Positions 34,737-47,822 of a stretch of 64,000 nt of DNA are shown here, in pieces (position 1 is the stretch's first letter; each line of letters begins with the position of its first letter). The translations under genes were made by a program, and so were the position numbers. The stretch is from Smallanthus sonchifolius. Lineage: Eukaryota > Streptophyta > Magnoliopsida > Asterales > Asteraceae. The notes under the pieces were generated by a model, which was not told the origin of the DNA, did not search any database, and saw nothing but the letters and a program-made list of their open reading frames with translations. Location: NCBI GenBank assembly GCA_023525975.1, contig CM042018.1, positions 103,532,001 to 103,596,000 on the forward strand, given 5' to 3'.

Positions 34737-36050
34737 GATATAATTAGTGCAACATGAGATGTGCACCTGGCCAGCCAACCCTAGCAACGGCTCTTTTAGT
34801 GCATTAACATGTTGAAATCGCTAAACACTTATCCAAGTGTGTCCTAGATTAAGGATCTCAAACAACCAAGGAAGAGTTAAATTTAAGGTTAAATATCACA
34901 CGAGTTCATCGTAATCATTGTAGGAATAGTGGTCACTATTTTATTAAAATAATAAATGATACTCACTTTATTTAAGGGAAATACACAAGTACAAAACTGT
35001 TACAAAACCGAATGAAAAAGATAAATATAAATACAAAATTTATACAAATCTAACCGTAGTCTTCCACGAGTTCGAGTCTTCAGCTGCAAAACGAACGAAC
35101 TAATCTTTAACAGTGATTGAGGATTTGTGTTTAACACAGGTCTCTTAAAACGGATTATGCGCCTCCTCTAAGACGAACACGTCTGTCTCTCATGGTACAA
35201 CAACCGGAACAGTATATGTACTGCCGAAAATGGCACACGCGCCCAAGGTATCACTGGGTTAATGGTGTTCTTGAGTTTGTGGAGAAAGATGAAGTTGATG
35301 AAATGGATGAAGAACCTGTAATGGGTTGCTAGACTCTTTCTTTTCTTTGTAGTTTTTCATTTATTTTTCTCTCTAGAAAAAAATGAATCAAATGTTCATT
35401 TTATACTCATATCAAAACTCCATTTTTAATCTTTTATTTAAACACAATTGTGAGAAATTTATTAGTCAAAAGAAAACATTTATTTGATTCATGACATGTT
35501 AATGTCAAAATAAATAAAATGATGAACTATAGTTAAAACCTTCATAATGATTCATCACATAGATTTATGATTCAAAAAAACAGAACACCCATATTGATTT
35601 ATGCCAAATATTTATTAGAATTTAATAAAAAACATGCAACAAATTTCTACCCGACACACCCAAGCACTCAACCGTTTCAGGGGCCCTAAGCAAACTAAAA
35701 ATCCGAGTCCCATTCTAAATGCAATATTATTGTAAACAATATTTTATGTTAAGTATGTAAACGTACTTTCGATTCGACATGAAACTTAATCAATTTAGAA
35801 TCTTAAGCCCAAACAAGTTTCACCCAAATTTTAACCTAATGACTAAATTAGCTTCACCCAAATTAAACAAGCAGGTTTCACCCAAATTAAAGAAATTTCA
35901 CCCAAATTATAACCCGATGACTAAACAATGACTAAACTAGATTCGCCCAAATTAGAAAATGCAAATTCACCCAAAATCCCAAATTAATGAAACAGATTTC
36001 ATCCAAATTGAACAATCAGATACAAAAATCAAATTACCTCGGTGATGGTC
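34737..36050. other. Anonymous DNA with a degenerate TTTCACCCAAATT repeat
   Basis: No supported gene. About 35805-36010 has seven or more spaced copies of TTCACCCAAATT separated by variable AT-rich linkers. 35040-35340 has a GC-richer stretch of unknown origin. Confidence 0.4.
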
Positions 36051-37932
36051 TGAGTCAGATGGTGACCTGCGAAGTTTGAACTATCGATTGCAGCACTGAT
36101 GGCCTTACTGACTCGATTTGACAAACAAGACTCAAAATTTTCCATTAGCGTTAACTGCTACAGGGTTTCTAACTCTGGATTGCATTGATTGTCTCGTTTC
36201 TCGATTGCACGTATGGTCTCGCTTCTTTTGATTAGGAATGGAATCGTGCAAATCACCATTTTTTAAAAACTAGAAACGAGCGATTTCTTCTCCGATGATT
36301 TGGTTTTGATTTAGGAAATAAGATATTTTGAGAGTGTGTGTGACTGCGTTCTATGTTTCCCGTAAATGGTGTAGTCGTAAGAGTTTTTTTTTTGAAATTG
36401 GGCCTATAAATGGATACATAGAATATATGGTAAACGGGGGCCATTCCTTTTGGGGGGAATGCTTTATTTTTTACAAATATGGGCCGCCCCTGCACCCAAG
36501 TTTAGCAATATTCGTTCCAACCATTCAACTTCAAACATTGATATCTCATTCATCTTTGCTTCGTTTTGGACACGGTTTGTTTTGTTGTGAAGCTCTCATA
36601 AAATAGAACACAAACCCTCAAAATAATAATTATATTAATCAAAATTATATATAATTATTTGAAACCAAAGTTAGTGAAAAATCATATTTTCACTAAATTT
36701 TCCGACAATGATAAGGTATATTGTGAAACAAATGATGAAATTTAGAAACAAAAGGAGCATTGGAACAAACCTTTGGGGCTTATCTCTTGCTCTTTTGTAT
36801 TTGACGTCTTTGAGCAAGATGTGATGCCATTCCAGGGATGGTGCACCACTTTCGTCACTTGGTAGTAGGTGCAACACTCACACCTGTCCTAACGAACATG
36901 CCTTTGTGTGCGTCGATTTTTGCATATAATATTGTTGTGTGACTCATTTATTCTGTATTTATGTTCATAAAGTGCCTTTATATAAAGGACATGTCCTAGG
37001 ATCCTAGAATACGACCCAAAAACTTAACTGATATGCAAGTTTTTACATTATGTAATAACATACTATAAACCAATGTTCAGAAGGTATAATCGTTTCTTAT
37101 TTATGTGGATTTATGTTATGATTTTATTTCAACCTTTTTTTCCAGGGCTCATTGTTGGGCGCTCTGCAGGTAGAACGACCATGAAAAAGACCTAAAATGG
37201 GTCCAGATAATTACAGTTTTATACTTAAACACAATTTTGTTAATTATAAGCCTCCATTTTAAGTATAAACTTGTAATCATAAACTTACTTGGGTCCGTTT
37301 TGATATTTTTTAACCTAAAAGATCTTTATTAAACTACCAACTAAATTAAGCATATTTTTACAACACAAAATATGTAATTCATGATTTCAAACAACAATAA
37401 GAACAAATTCAACTATTGTAGGGTTACAAATCGTCTTTTCTCTGTATCAAAATGATTTTAATTTAACCTATCATGCGATATTAGCCTTTTTCGGTCTTTT
37501 TAATGATTCGAGTGTAAATTGATGTGATATTTGGCCATTCATATATCATTTTGGTTGGAACTTATTCTGCATAATGAAAAAGGTTAAATTTGAATCTTCA
37601 ACGTTTACAAAGTTACAATGAACAAAAGATGTGACCATATAAACAAGTGGAGTGGGTGGTTCAATTGGTAAATGGAAAAAAAAGCAAAAGCCATGGAAGA
37701 AGGTCATGTTGAAGTCAAATAATTGAGATTGATTCGGGACGGATGGAACATAATCTTGAAAATATGCTCCAATTTCATGTAAAAGGGGCTAGCTTTTAAC
37801 AACAATAGCAACAAATTCTTTAACTACTTTCAATGCAAAAATGCTTGTGGGATCGTCCTAAGTTTGGTTCACATGAAAAAGTTAAATAATTGACAAAAAA
37901 ACATATATTTAAAAGATACTCTTTAACATTAA
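36051..37932. other. No gene recognised
   Basis: AT-rich. A minus-strand open stretch (36877-36671) encodes SLEWHHILLKDVKYKRARDK before a GT donor and lies 100 bases from a palindromic TATA-like CCTTTATATAAAGG (36977-36990), so an exon is conceivable. I do not recognise the protein, and upstream reading frames are broken. Confidence 0.3.
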
Positions 37933-38270
37933 CTAGTATTAAGACCCCCGTGTTGCGGCGGGGAAGCAAAACCGTGAAAAAACTAACGTCGAAACGTTGC
38001 CGTGAACCCGCACGTTGAAGGTAAGAACAATGAAACCTGGAAGTTGTTGATAACATTCGAAACTTTATATAAAAATATGAAACTATGCCAAACCTGTGCG
38101 TTGCGGCGAGGCCGTTGATAATGTTTGGAACTATATATAAAAAGAAAAGAAACCGTTAAAAAATTGACGTCGGAACGTTGATAAAAATAATCACGTCGCA
38201 ACGGAAACAAATTAAACAGTTAAAAATATTAATGTTGATAAAAATAAGCAGGTACGAATTTGGATTTTAT
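37933..38270 (-). mobile_element. Helitron 3' terminus (minus strand)
   Basis: The minus strand ends CCCCGCCGCAACACGGGG (hairpin), 11 bases, then CTAG followed by T (37936-37933, T at 37932). That is the Helitron 3' signature. Two further CAACG-type motifs (GCGTTGCGGCG, CGTCGCAACG) follow to about 38210. The 5' end was not found; the end coordinate is arbitrary. Confidence 0.6.
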
Positions 38271-38542
38271 AAAAATCATATTTTAAAAGTTGGAGGATAA
38301 AAAGAAAAAGAAATTGTAAAATAAAATTGAAACCATGAATCAGCTTTGACCTCTTGTACGTTTGTGTGTCGTTGACTTGTACATTATGCCTTACAATTTC
38401 GTTTTAAATAAAAATTACACGGAAATATAGATAAAAATAAGCATGTTGTAGCGGTATATTCAGAATTTTATAAAACATTAAAATTTAAAATTTATAAAAG
38501 AAAGAGAAAATAAACAAAAAGTTGTGACTGTGTAAAAAAAAT

Positions 38543-38618
38543 AGATAAGTATATGGTATAAAGTACGGATATAACTAAATAGATAAGTATATGGTATAAA
38601 GTACGGATATAGCTAAAT
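38543..38618. repeat. 38-bp tandem duplication
   Basis: AGATAAGTATATGGTATAAA plus GTACGGATATAACTAAAT repeated twice (38543-38580 and 38581-38618), with one base different. Confidence 0.9.
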
Positions 38619-40011
38619 TTGAGGGGGTCAAAATGTAACTTTTCAAGGGCTTAAATGTAAATTAAAAAAATTGTGCATAGCTCACTTGTACATTATGCAT
38701 TAAGACTTTACAATATGTCTTTTAAGGTATAAGTAGTATTATTCCTAAATGAATATAATTACATCAAAATACTATTTTGTAGGACGATACAAAGTTCATT
38801 AGATAACGCTACATCTTGAAAATTAAAACTAGTAGATAGACAGTTAAATTAACTTATTAACGCATGAACTAATAAAATCCATGATTCGATCACACGTATT
38901 ATATTTAAAACAGAGTCAAATGGAAGTGAAAAATTGACAAAGTATATAACTGTGACTCTAGACGATTAAGCTATTTTCATTCATATCTTATGGATCTTGT
39001 ATCTTTAAACGTATAAAAGTTATGTTGTTTTAAGTTACACACATTTGTAACTGTCTTGAAAATTGGGTTCAAGAGTCCCGTCCCTTAAGATGCTAAGTTT
39101 GTATAAGTATATTAATTAGTGTTGTGTGACAGAAATTTTGTATGAAAACTTTTAGTGATCTTGAGCTTGTGAAATGAACCCAAAAGTGCTTGTAGAGTGT
39201 AGTGTAATTGTATATATTTTGGTCCCTTCTAAAGTGTGCTTCAAGTTGGAACAATAACTTTAGTTGATGTGACGATTATAATGATAGAGTTACATTTATC
39301 GTAAGGACGTGCAAATGGCAACAAACACTATAAGACTTGGAATACTTGTCACTAATCCGTCACTAAATCCTTTGTTGGGAATCCATCTGTAATCTGTAGG
39401 AAATCAAATTGCCTACTCCTTAATTCTTGGAATACTTGTCACTAACGTGTGCTTAATGTTATGTCTAGCAGAAACTCCGTTTATTAACTATGATGCTATC
39501 GCGATATGTTCGTAATTGGAGGTTCGATAATACATATGTAACCATGTTGAAACTACCTTGCTAGATTGCGTATCTAAAGCATTTTTGGTTTGATTTTAGA
39601 AGATGTGTTAGTAAGCCAACTTTTATGCCCATGCTAGAACATCTGAATGCAAAAATCGAATACACAAAAGTTTACACATAACACTTTTGCACCCGTTGTC
39701 AAGATTTATAACCTAGTTACGAATTAGTATTAAACAATCGAGTACAAACTACATTTACGAAGGGAGATGATTAATACTAGAGAAATCATAATAAGTTGAT
39801 TTGCACACACAACAATAATATATATTTTTATAAATTTACCCACGTACTTAAAAGCTCTACTTTATCTTTTCTATCCGAGGGTAAATTTATCAAAATAAAT
39901 TTTATCGTTTTATGTAAATCAGTTTTAGACTAACACGACCAAATAAACGGATTAACCGAGTATAAAGACAACCATATGCACTAGCTCACACAAGACAAGC
40001 CGGTCCTTTAG
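38619..40011. other. No gene recognised
   Basis: AT-rich sequence with no long ORFs or repeat ends that I can support. Confidence 0.35.
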
Positions 40012-40170
40012 CTAGTATCCGACCACCACAAGACTCCCTTCAGGCTTGCAGCTGACCATAGCCGCCTCTTTTGTTGGAGCCACCTTAAGAATGACGGGCC
40101 GTTGTGGTAGGTATTGATAGTGGCAAGATTGTTGTGGAAGTGGTTTAACAAAGCGCACTTGTGGTGCCAT
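40012..40170 (-). CDS. Putative 52-residue protein behind a TATA box
   Basis: Minus-strand ATG at 40170 in a good context (AAAAATGGCACC) opens 53 codons to TAG at 40012-40014. The product starts MAPQVRFVKPLPQQSCHYQY and ends EGSLVVVGY. It has no signal peptide or membrane span and is not recognised. About 80 bases upstream is TTTATAAATAG (40241-40251 complement), a good plant TATA box, with a plausible 5' UTR. It could be a short gene, the first exon of a longer one, or a decayed relic. The promoter region is duplicated at about 40912-41175, but the ORF is not. Confidence 0.4.
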   Translation of the reverse strand: MAPQVRFVKPLPQQSCHYQYLPQRPVILKVAPTKEAAMVSCKPEGSLVVVGY

Positions 40171-40228
40171 TTTTAGTGTTTAAAGGTGAATGAACTTAAC
40201 TTGTTCTTTTGTATTTCATGAGGGAGGT

Positions 40229-41175
40229 TGGAAATATAATCTATTTATAAAGGAGAAAAGGTAGTCCCTGCAAACCCTAATTCTTTAGAATATATTATAA
40301 AAAATATAAAAATGTTAAATAAGAATAAAGGAATAGAATTGGGTTCAACCTTGTGAGTAGTGATGATTCCTTTGGATAATCTTTTGAAATTTGAATATGA
40401 AGTGTAATAATGTATACAAACCCTATCTCGAAGGGACATGCTTAAAGGTTACGAAATGGGGTTCATATATTCCTGGAAAACGACTACGTACAAGAATAAT
40501 TTTGGGTCCGCACCACTGTGATGATACAAGAAAAATCAATGTGTTTTTCGTTGGACCTGTAAATAGACATGTAAATAAACCGAATGAACAAGAACGATGC
40601 TTGTTTGTGTATATTTATTGAAATACAACCAAACAAATGAACGCACACGAACAATTAAACGAAGGAACTTTCTTCTTTGTGTTCGTTCATTAAGAAAATG
40701 AATGTGTTAGTATTCGTTTATATTTGTTCTTTAATATTCTAAACGAACGAATACTGTTAGGGGGTATCACACGCACACAACACACAAACACAACTAAAAG
40801 CAATAAACAACACAAGCTGTTTAATGTGGTTCGGTCAGTGTGACCTACGTCCGGGGGCTGCAACTAGGGATGTATAATCTATAATTCTGTAAATATATTA
40901 TAAAATATTTAACTAGGATGTATAATCTATTTACAAGGGAGAAAAGAATAATCACTGCAAACCATAATTCTGTAAATATATTATAAAATATATAATAGAA
41001 TTGGGACCAACCTTCTATGAAGTGTAATAATGTATTCAAACCATATCTAAGGGACATGCTTAAAGGTTACGTAATGGGTTCATATATTCCTAGAAAACGA
41101 CTACAAGAATAATTTTGGTCCGCACCACTACGATTATGCAAGAAAAACCAACGTGTCTTTCGACTTATTAGACCT
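40229..41175. repeat. Local direct duplication of about 0.3 kb
   Basis: 40229-40560 and about 40912-41175 are diverged direct copies. Both contain TATAATCTATTTA, GAGAAAAG, CACTGCAAACC or CCCTGCAAACC, GAAGTGTAATAATGTAT, GGGACATGCTTAAAGGTTAC and GAAAACGACTAC. Between them lie an AACGAACGAA-rich stretch and a TGTGGTTCGGTC/GTGACCTACGTCC phrase seen in LTR leaders. Confidence 0.75.
40238..40256 (-). promoter_or_regulatory. Putative TATA box for the 52-residue ORF
   Basis: The minus strand reads CCTTTATAAATAGATTATAT, about 75 bases upstream of the ATG at 40170. Confidence 0.45.
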
Positions 41176-41260
41176 TGTGCTTGGACTATTTTATGACATT
41201 GTAGGTGATGCAAGACCCATGATCGTAGTAATTTGTATTATATATATACACACACATACA

Positions 41261-41452
41261 CTAGGAGGTTTTACCCACGTGTTGCGGTGGCTCGGTTGGA
41301 AGACGCTTCTGGCATTATTGGTTCCACAGACTTATAAGTTCTCAACTTATGTTCCGAAATATGTCTAGGGATTCCCGCCATGTCTGAGTATTGGAAGGTG
41401 AAGACGTCCAAGTTGGATCATAGCAATTGTTTCAAGTGGCCTATAATGTTCG
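41261..41452 (-). mobile_element. Helitron-like 3' terminus (minus strand), truncated
   Basis: Plus strand reads A|CTAGGAGGTTTTACCCACG, then TGTTGCGGTGG; inverted, it is a CCACC...GTGGG-type hairpin, spacer and CTAG before T. It is cut off by the LTR starting at 41453. Confidence 0.5.
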
Positions 41453-44331
41453 TGTAAGGCCCCAAACCAGACACCCTATAGTTGGTTCTCATAACCGATT
41501 ATATTCTCTAAAAGTACTTTAACTTTCATTTAAGTCAACATCGGAAGTCTTTCTCAAACTAATATTATCTTTAAACTCGTTAACTTTTCATAACGTTACC
41601 TGACGAATGCATGCGCACCAACTCGAGTAGCCCCGCTTCCAAGCCAAGAGACCTCATCCTGCAGACTATACTGCAAAACAATCTAACGTACATACAAAGT
41701 CAGCTACGCTGAGTGAGTTCTAATAGTTTAATTTAAACAAAAGCCAACTCGTCACATTTATTGTTTATTTCCACTCAAGACCCTCTGGTCATTAGAAAAT
41801 AGCTGAATAGATTTTCATCATATTAATAACCCCCGTTATTTTATAATATCCCAAAGGATTCACCACCCCAGACTCTACCCACCATTTTAACTCAGTAAGT
41901 CTCTCTGACATAGAACGAGCTTACCACTCTGATGACACATAGTTTACCATATATATTAACCATACCCTGGTTAACCCATCCAACCTCTAGACACCGACTT
42001 ACCGGTCCTAATCAGGACTCTCATAAACCAACTGAGTCAACAGTTGTACACAATGTACTCATCCCGACACAACGGTCAATCTAACTCGACACACCACATT
42101 GATTCCACCTATTTATCACATCAATGTCATCTCGTACACAGTTAATATAACTCCTCACGTGCATGCAATTTAACACATATATAGGCACACAAACACATAC
42201 CTTGTCACCGCACCCTCGTCAAGGTTATCCCCGTCGGGATACTCGTCATAAGCTCAGCTTTACCCTTGTTACAGAGCCACGCCACTAAACATAGTGACAC
42301 ACTCGTCATCTACGATGACTACCCAGCCACCCATACAGTGATTATATCATCTACCATACGGTGACTGGCACATCACCACATGATGACTGCCAGATCACAC
42401 ATACAATGATTACCCTAATGACTGCCAGATCACACTTTGTGTGCACACGGACAACAATGCAAGCACAGAAAGCAATACATATATACACACCACACTACCT
42501 GGACATGTACTACGACTCACCACCCTTTCACAGATTACTTACGTGTGTAATCAAACACTTACTTTAGACGTGTCCTCTTAACGTCTAGACACATTACCCA
42601 ACTCTTTCCGAATAAGTAATTATACGACACTCAAACATCATACGGTCTTTTAGACTATACATACTATGGACACCACACATAGACCCATGCAATGCCATAT
42701 CCGTCGTGTCACGAGGACAACGACACAATATACAGAGCATCAAGCGTATGACACATAACAGCATACAAGCACCTACATGACTCGTTAATGAACTCTCCTT
42801 ATATAACCATCACATATGTAACTAAATTCTCGACTCACCCTGACTAACTCATAAGACGACCCACACAGATCATCACAACTCTTGTTCACCCATCCTAGGG
42901 ATCCCATAACGACCTTTTGCTTCATTATTACATAATGGTCTCATAAAGCACTTCAAGTTTAAATCATAACTCGAAATACGTTCATTTAATAAAACATGTG
43001 AGTATGTACGATAGCCCTAAAACAGTAAAACGTTTAAAAGAGGGGATTAGAAACTCACCGATTGAGAGGCAAATCCAAGTTCTTGCTCTGCACCTGCCTG
43101 CTCAAGCCCGAAGCTCAAACCTGTCAAGCGTATGATCCCTGATCAGAATATGTTCAATCAGTACATTGAATAGCGTATACATAATATAAAACCTTGACAT
43201 TCGTCTGTCCACTTCAACGCCCTTTCCCAACAAGTTCCTCATCTCACGAGTTCACGTAAAATAATACTCGACTCGAATAGGACCAATGTACCCGAGTTCC
43301 CGGCTTACATGCATGCACATGCAAGCACCATGCAAAACCCTAGCCACGTACGTGACGCCATGCCACGTAAAATCCTTGACCGGTGTCGTACCGGTTTCCC
43401 CCGTCGTGCATCGCCTCTCCGTTCACTACTCTCATCGTCCTCGTTACCGGGTCCAACCCATAACCGGACGCTCCTTCACTCGGCACCACCCTCACCGGCT
43501 TCCAGCTCGTCCACCATGCACCACCGTGCTACCCATTGGTTACCACCTCACTCGTCGTGTGCTACTAGTCGAGCACAGCCGTGCGTCCCCGCCTTGCGCC
43601 GCCACATCGCGCCACCTCTTACCTTCCGGCTCAACCGCCTTCTCTCGTGCCCCTTCCTTCTTCTCCCGGTTAACGAACCTTAGCCCTAACGGCCTCCGCT
43701 GTGTCCTTCTCCCCTGTCCGGTTGTCCCCATCGTTTCTTACCATCATGTCGACGCCGCCGTTAATAGCCACCGACAGCCACCACAACCGAACACCCTTAT
43801 CTCGCCCCCCTTCCCGGCGTAAAACCATGACCTCATCCCCAACCCTTGTAGGGTTTTCTAAGCGGAACGGAACGAGAAAACAAAATAATGGGATTATAGA
43901 TTTACCTACTCGTTGCGGAGTCTCCCTTGCTCGCTACCGTCGTAGCACCGTCGTGAGACTACCGTTTCTGGTTCCTCCTTGCCGTGTTCTCTCTTTCTCC
44001 CGCTTTTATTCTGCCGTCGAGTGCTCCTAGGCCGATGTGGCCAAGGGTTTGCTACTAGGAAGCTTATAAACCCTTGCATGTTACTCTCGGGTCCTTATGT
44101 TCCCCTTAACGTGCGTTTCGATCTCAAATTGCACAACAACGACTAACTAGGTCCTTGTACTATCCTTCAGTACGTGTTTTTAACCTGATCTGCTCACTAA
44201 TGACCATCACAAGTCTATTACGGTAGTTAAACGTACCTCCTTCGACTATCTCTACTCATTGCTTTGGTAAATACGGAGTCGGGTCGTCCACCAACCCGAA
44301 CTATAAGTTTCTAGATTTCTGGGGTGTTACA
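41453..44331 (-). mobile_element. Ty3-type LTR (minus orientation)
   Basis: Minus strand starts TGTAACACCCCAGAAATCTA at 44331 and ends GGTTTGGGGCCTTACA at 41453. Immediately inside (44332-44352) is the purine-rich tract and the GAGGACGAATCC pol end typical of plant chromovirus Ty3 elements, so this is their 3' LTR. Degenerate GATGACTGCCAGATCACAC words lie at 42300-42435. Plus-strand ORFs at 43286-44030 lie in GC-rich leader sequence and look fortuitous. Confidence 0.75.
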
Positions 44332-44395
44332 AGCCTACCCTCCTTAAAAGAGGATTCGTCCTCGAATCCTGCGTCGATACAAACTACACAATACA
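44332..44395 (-). pseudogene. Ty3 pol 3' end and polypurine tract
   Basis: Minus strand: GGATTCGAGGACGAATCCTC followed by a TTTTAAGGAGGG purine tract next to the LTR edge. This is the characteristic end of Ty3 chromovirus polyproteins. It is cut by the LTR at 44396. Confidence 0.65.
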
Positions 44396-46292
44396 TGTAA
44401 GACCCCAAAACCGGGAACCTTACTTGTTGGCTTTAACGCAAGCTAAGTAGTCATAGACATCAAACTAAACATAATTCATTGCAGCGGAAAAACAAATAGT
44501 CAACAATGGTCAATGACCCGACCCAATTCATAATTCAATTCAAGTACTAATATCTAAATGTCTCAACGAAATAACTAATAATTAATGTCATCACAAACGC
44601 CCACGGTAACCAAATGCCTTCCAGAAGCCGCTAGCTCACACTTTCTCTTTACCTGAAATACATGCTTAAAAGTCAGCTACGCTGAGTGAGTTCTATAGTA
44701 GTTCCTTAGGGAATATTAAATCCCAAAACTTTATAAAATGGTTTCCATCTCAATGGTTTATTCATAATACTTTCTCAACAGTTCAAACAAAATATATTTT
44801 ATCGACAAACAAATACACCATGTTGTCTGGTCCGAAGACACAAGCAAACACGATCTCCCACCTGACTTACATCAGACACAATATCTCGTTGACTAACGTC
44901 AACACAATATCGAGCTTACGCTCTATCTCCCGCCTGACTAATGTCAGACTCAATACCTCGTTGACTAATGTCAACACAACATCAAGCTTACGCTTAATCT
45001 CCCGCCACGACGTTTAAGTACGTGACACAAACTCAAACACACTTGCAAGCATAACGACTACTTAAAAATATATATTTATCTTTACCAAAAACGTCGTCTA
45101 TGCCTGCAACTTACTAAAATCACGTTTCACATGTATTCATTCCCAAAACAATAAAACACTTAAAAGTGGGCGATAGAAACTCACCTTTGCTCGACACACC
45201 TCGTTCTCTAGAACTCGCTAACACCTCGTGCTCGCCTTTCAACCTCGTACCTATAATAAACATAATACGTGAGTCAATATACGACCCGATGCTAAACCTT
45301 AGCCTACTCGACTAACTCGACATCACACATGGTCACATACATGTGTATGACGCCATGCAAAACCCTAATTCCCCATGCAACCCCCATGTATGTATACGCG
45401 CCCGTATACGATCAAGACGGTCACCGAACATGTATCGGTTACCCCCGGCTCCTCCTATAGCTACCGGTCACACCAAACCGGTTCCCGCCGTCTCCGGCCG
45501 CCACCTGCAGCCCCAAAGGCCTTCGGCCACCACTGCCACGTGCTTTCTATGACTCCACTGCGTCGCCGTCGTCCCCTCCGAGCCGTCACAGCCCCTCCCT
45601 ACTCCTGCCTTGGTCTTCCGAAGCCACCACAGCCGAGTGACCCGGCGTGGAAGCCTTCCCCCGTCGCGTTGGGGTCTCACGTCCACCCATCGGCCACCCT
45701 ACCGGGTTCGACCAATCCCCAAACTCATCAAACTCTCAATATAAATGATACCCTATGATTAAACATAAAGGTTTTCGATAATATACCTCCGATCCGTGTG
45801 ACTCGTGTGAATCGAATTACCAAGAAACTCGTCTCTCTCAAAAGCTCGTCTCTTTTCGAAACCCTAGAATCATAAAAACGATTATTATGATTATCCGGGA
45901 CTTAGAACACGTAAACAATGATTATAGGATCATGATTATACCTTGATTCGAACAAGGAACTCGACGAACGGCTCCTCCTCCTCCTCCTCTCTCTTTCTTC
46001 TCGGCAGCTGCAAGAAACCCAAATGGGGTTTCCTCCCCTTGCGTAACACCCTAATGGGTGTGTTTCTTGGATTGGGCTCGGCCCCCACACGCTAGCCGAC
46101 CCTCACTCGGACTTGGCCCGTCTCGAAGCTTTTACAAAACTTCCCCTAAGGTCTCGGTAGTTATACTTAAACCCCCGTCTAATTATTTACACAAACGATA
46201 ACGTACTTCACCCGTCGAATATTCTATACCCGCGGATAATTATGTACAATGATTACAAACCTGTTCTCTAAACGAGAAACCGGGATATTACA
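44396..46292 (-). mobile_element. Second Ty3-type LTR, probably solo
   Basis: Ends TGTAAGACCCCAAAACCG and GGGATATTACA. Flanks ATACA (44391-44395) and ACACA (46293-46297) match at four of five positions, consistent with an aged target duplication. It lies within the internal region of the neighbouring Ty3 element. Confidence 0.65.
44853..45002. repeat. 72-bp tandem repeat of small hairpins
   Basis: Two units (44853-44924, 44925-44996) and the start of a third. Each contains CTGACTAATGTCAG-like and GTTGACTAACGTCAAC-like inverted repeats, then ATCGAGCTTACGCT. Confidence 0.85.
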
Positions 46293-47822
46293 ACACATTC
46301 TTGTGCACTCAATTCATTCGGTGCCAACATTCACTTTGACACAACCTGTTTTCATTACTTTGCTTTGTAATACGACCACCCTTCTAGGGGTTCGAGAAGT
46401 CTTCTCCGTTGCTTGCTTTAAATCTTGGGATTTTGTAGGTTTTACCTACACGTTTCCTCACCTCTCATTTCTCCAGCCATAGTCAGACGACTGCTTTCCC
46501 AACTCGCTATCCTGGCACTTGCTAGAAGCTACCTTCCATGGTGGAGATCATTAGTCGTCCTTCTTGCCTCATACTCTAATCGCCATCCTGCGATGATTTC
46601 TCAAAACCCAGGCACCACTGCCTTACCCATAAGTGCATTAATTATGCCCTCTCTAACTACCTCTAGGAGCTTGTGCAAAGCTACACTGGTCTCCCCAAAA
46701 CTTCTCTACCATAGTATCTCTTTACTTCATTATCACTCATTCAATATGTCCCTTAAGTACGTACATACACCCAACACTAGGATCATATTCATCAGCTCTC
46801 ATTGTTTCTCAAAAACTCACTTATCAACATCATGTCTGATATGACAGCTGACCACTTGCCTTACTTTAAGCTAATCACATGCTTACCAGCATAAGCATTT
46901 CCTTTCCAGTTACTTATGTGCAATCATGCACTTTACCCCTCCTGAGTTTCACCTTACTCATCGTTGCTCTATCGTTACCAAGCGATCACCGACCGCGTCT
47001 CATTACTCACGTACAAATATGACGTCCGTCTGCTCACAAGCCTCAGCTATTCTTCGTCTCGTCCAGAGAAAACATCCCTATTCATCTGGTGTCTCACCTC
47101 GACTGAATTCTTCATATAGAACGTGTTCCATGAAGACCTTTCGTCACATCGTTAACTCCGTGTTGAAATCTTCGACGTCTTCACCTTGATCTCATCATAA
47201 ATATCTCTGGTCAAGCGTCCACTTATGCTTTCATCACCAACTCTCACAATCCCACCCCTTGGCTTCGCGCTCCGAATTTCCCGAGATATAAGCATAGGCA
47301 TCTCATAAGAGCACCCCACCGATCATCCAGAAAGACATCAAAACTACTCGCATCACCTCGATGTATCATCATCGAGAAAATCGTCAAGATAAAAACACTA
47401 TACTTGATCTCACAGACCTCCCGTCCTATGCACGACTAAGCGTGTACTACAAGGACACACACCGACACACACATATCTACAGAACACACAATGTTCTACA
47501 CATGTACTAGTAACCCCAAACTCTAAACACACATCACGTGCACACACACAACTTCTAGGTCTGAGTAAATCTACGTGCATACAATATGACCTAGTCATTT
47601 ATAGACACAACGGTGGCCCCTGCCACACATCATCATATACTCACACAGAGCTTACCCGATCGTACCCATACCTCAAGATGATATACTACTCAGTTTAGAC
47701 ACAAACATCCCTAAACATTCATACACACAAGATATAAAAATATCTTATTTCCTCACAGGATCTGGTCCTGAACATGTATACCTGGACATAAGGTATGTAG
47801 CTATAATTTCCCACAGGACCTC
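46293..47822. other. Degenerate retroelement-like DNA
   Basis: CT-rich on the plus strand, with no long open frame on either strand. It probably continues the Ty3 internal region, but I could not identify a domain. Confidence 0.35.

Noticed and set aside
36671..36877. Possible exon reading SLEWHHILLKDVKYKRARDK
   Set aside because: A donor site and TATA-like sequence are nearby, but upstream frames are broken and the protein is unrecognised; noted only in the intergenic entry.
43286..44030. Pro/Arg-rich ORFs of 109-178 codons on the plus strand
   Set aside because: Overlapping frames in a GC-rich LTR/leader region, no domain, and they oppose the LTR orientation.
45343..45758. Two overlapping plus-strand ORFs of 69 and 127 codons
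   Set aside because: Also inside an LTR leader, with skewed composition and no recognisable domain.
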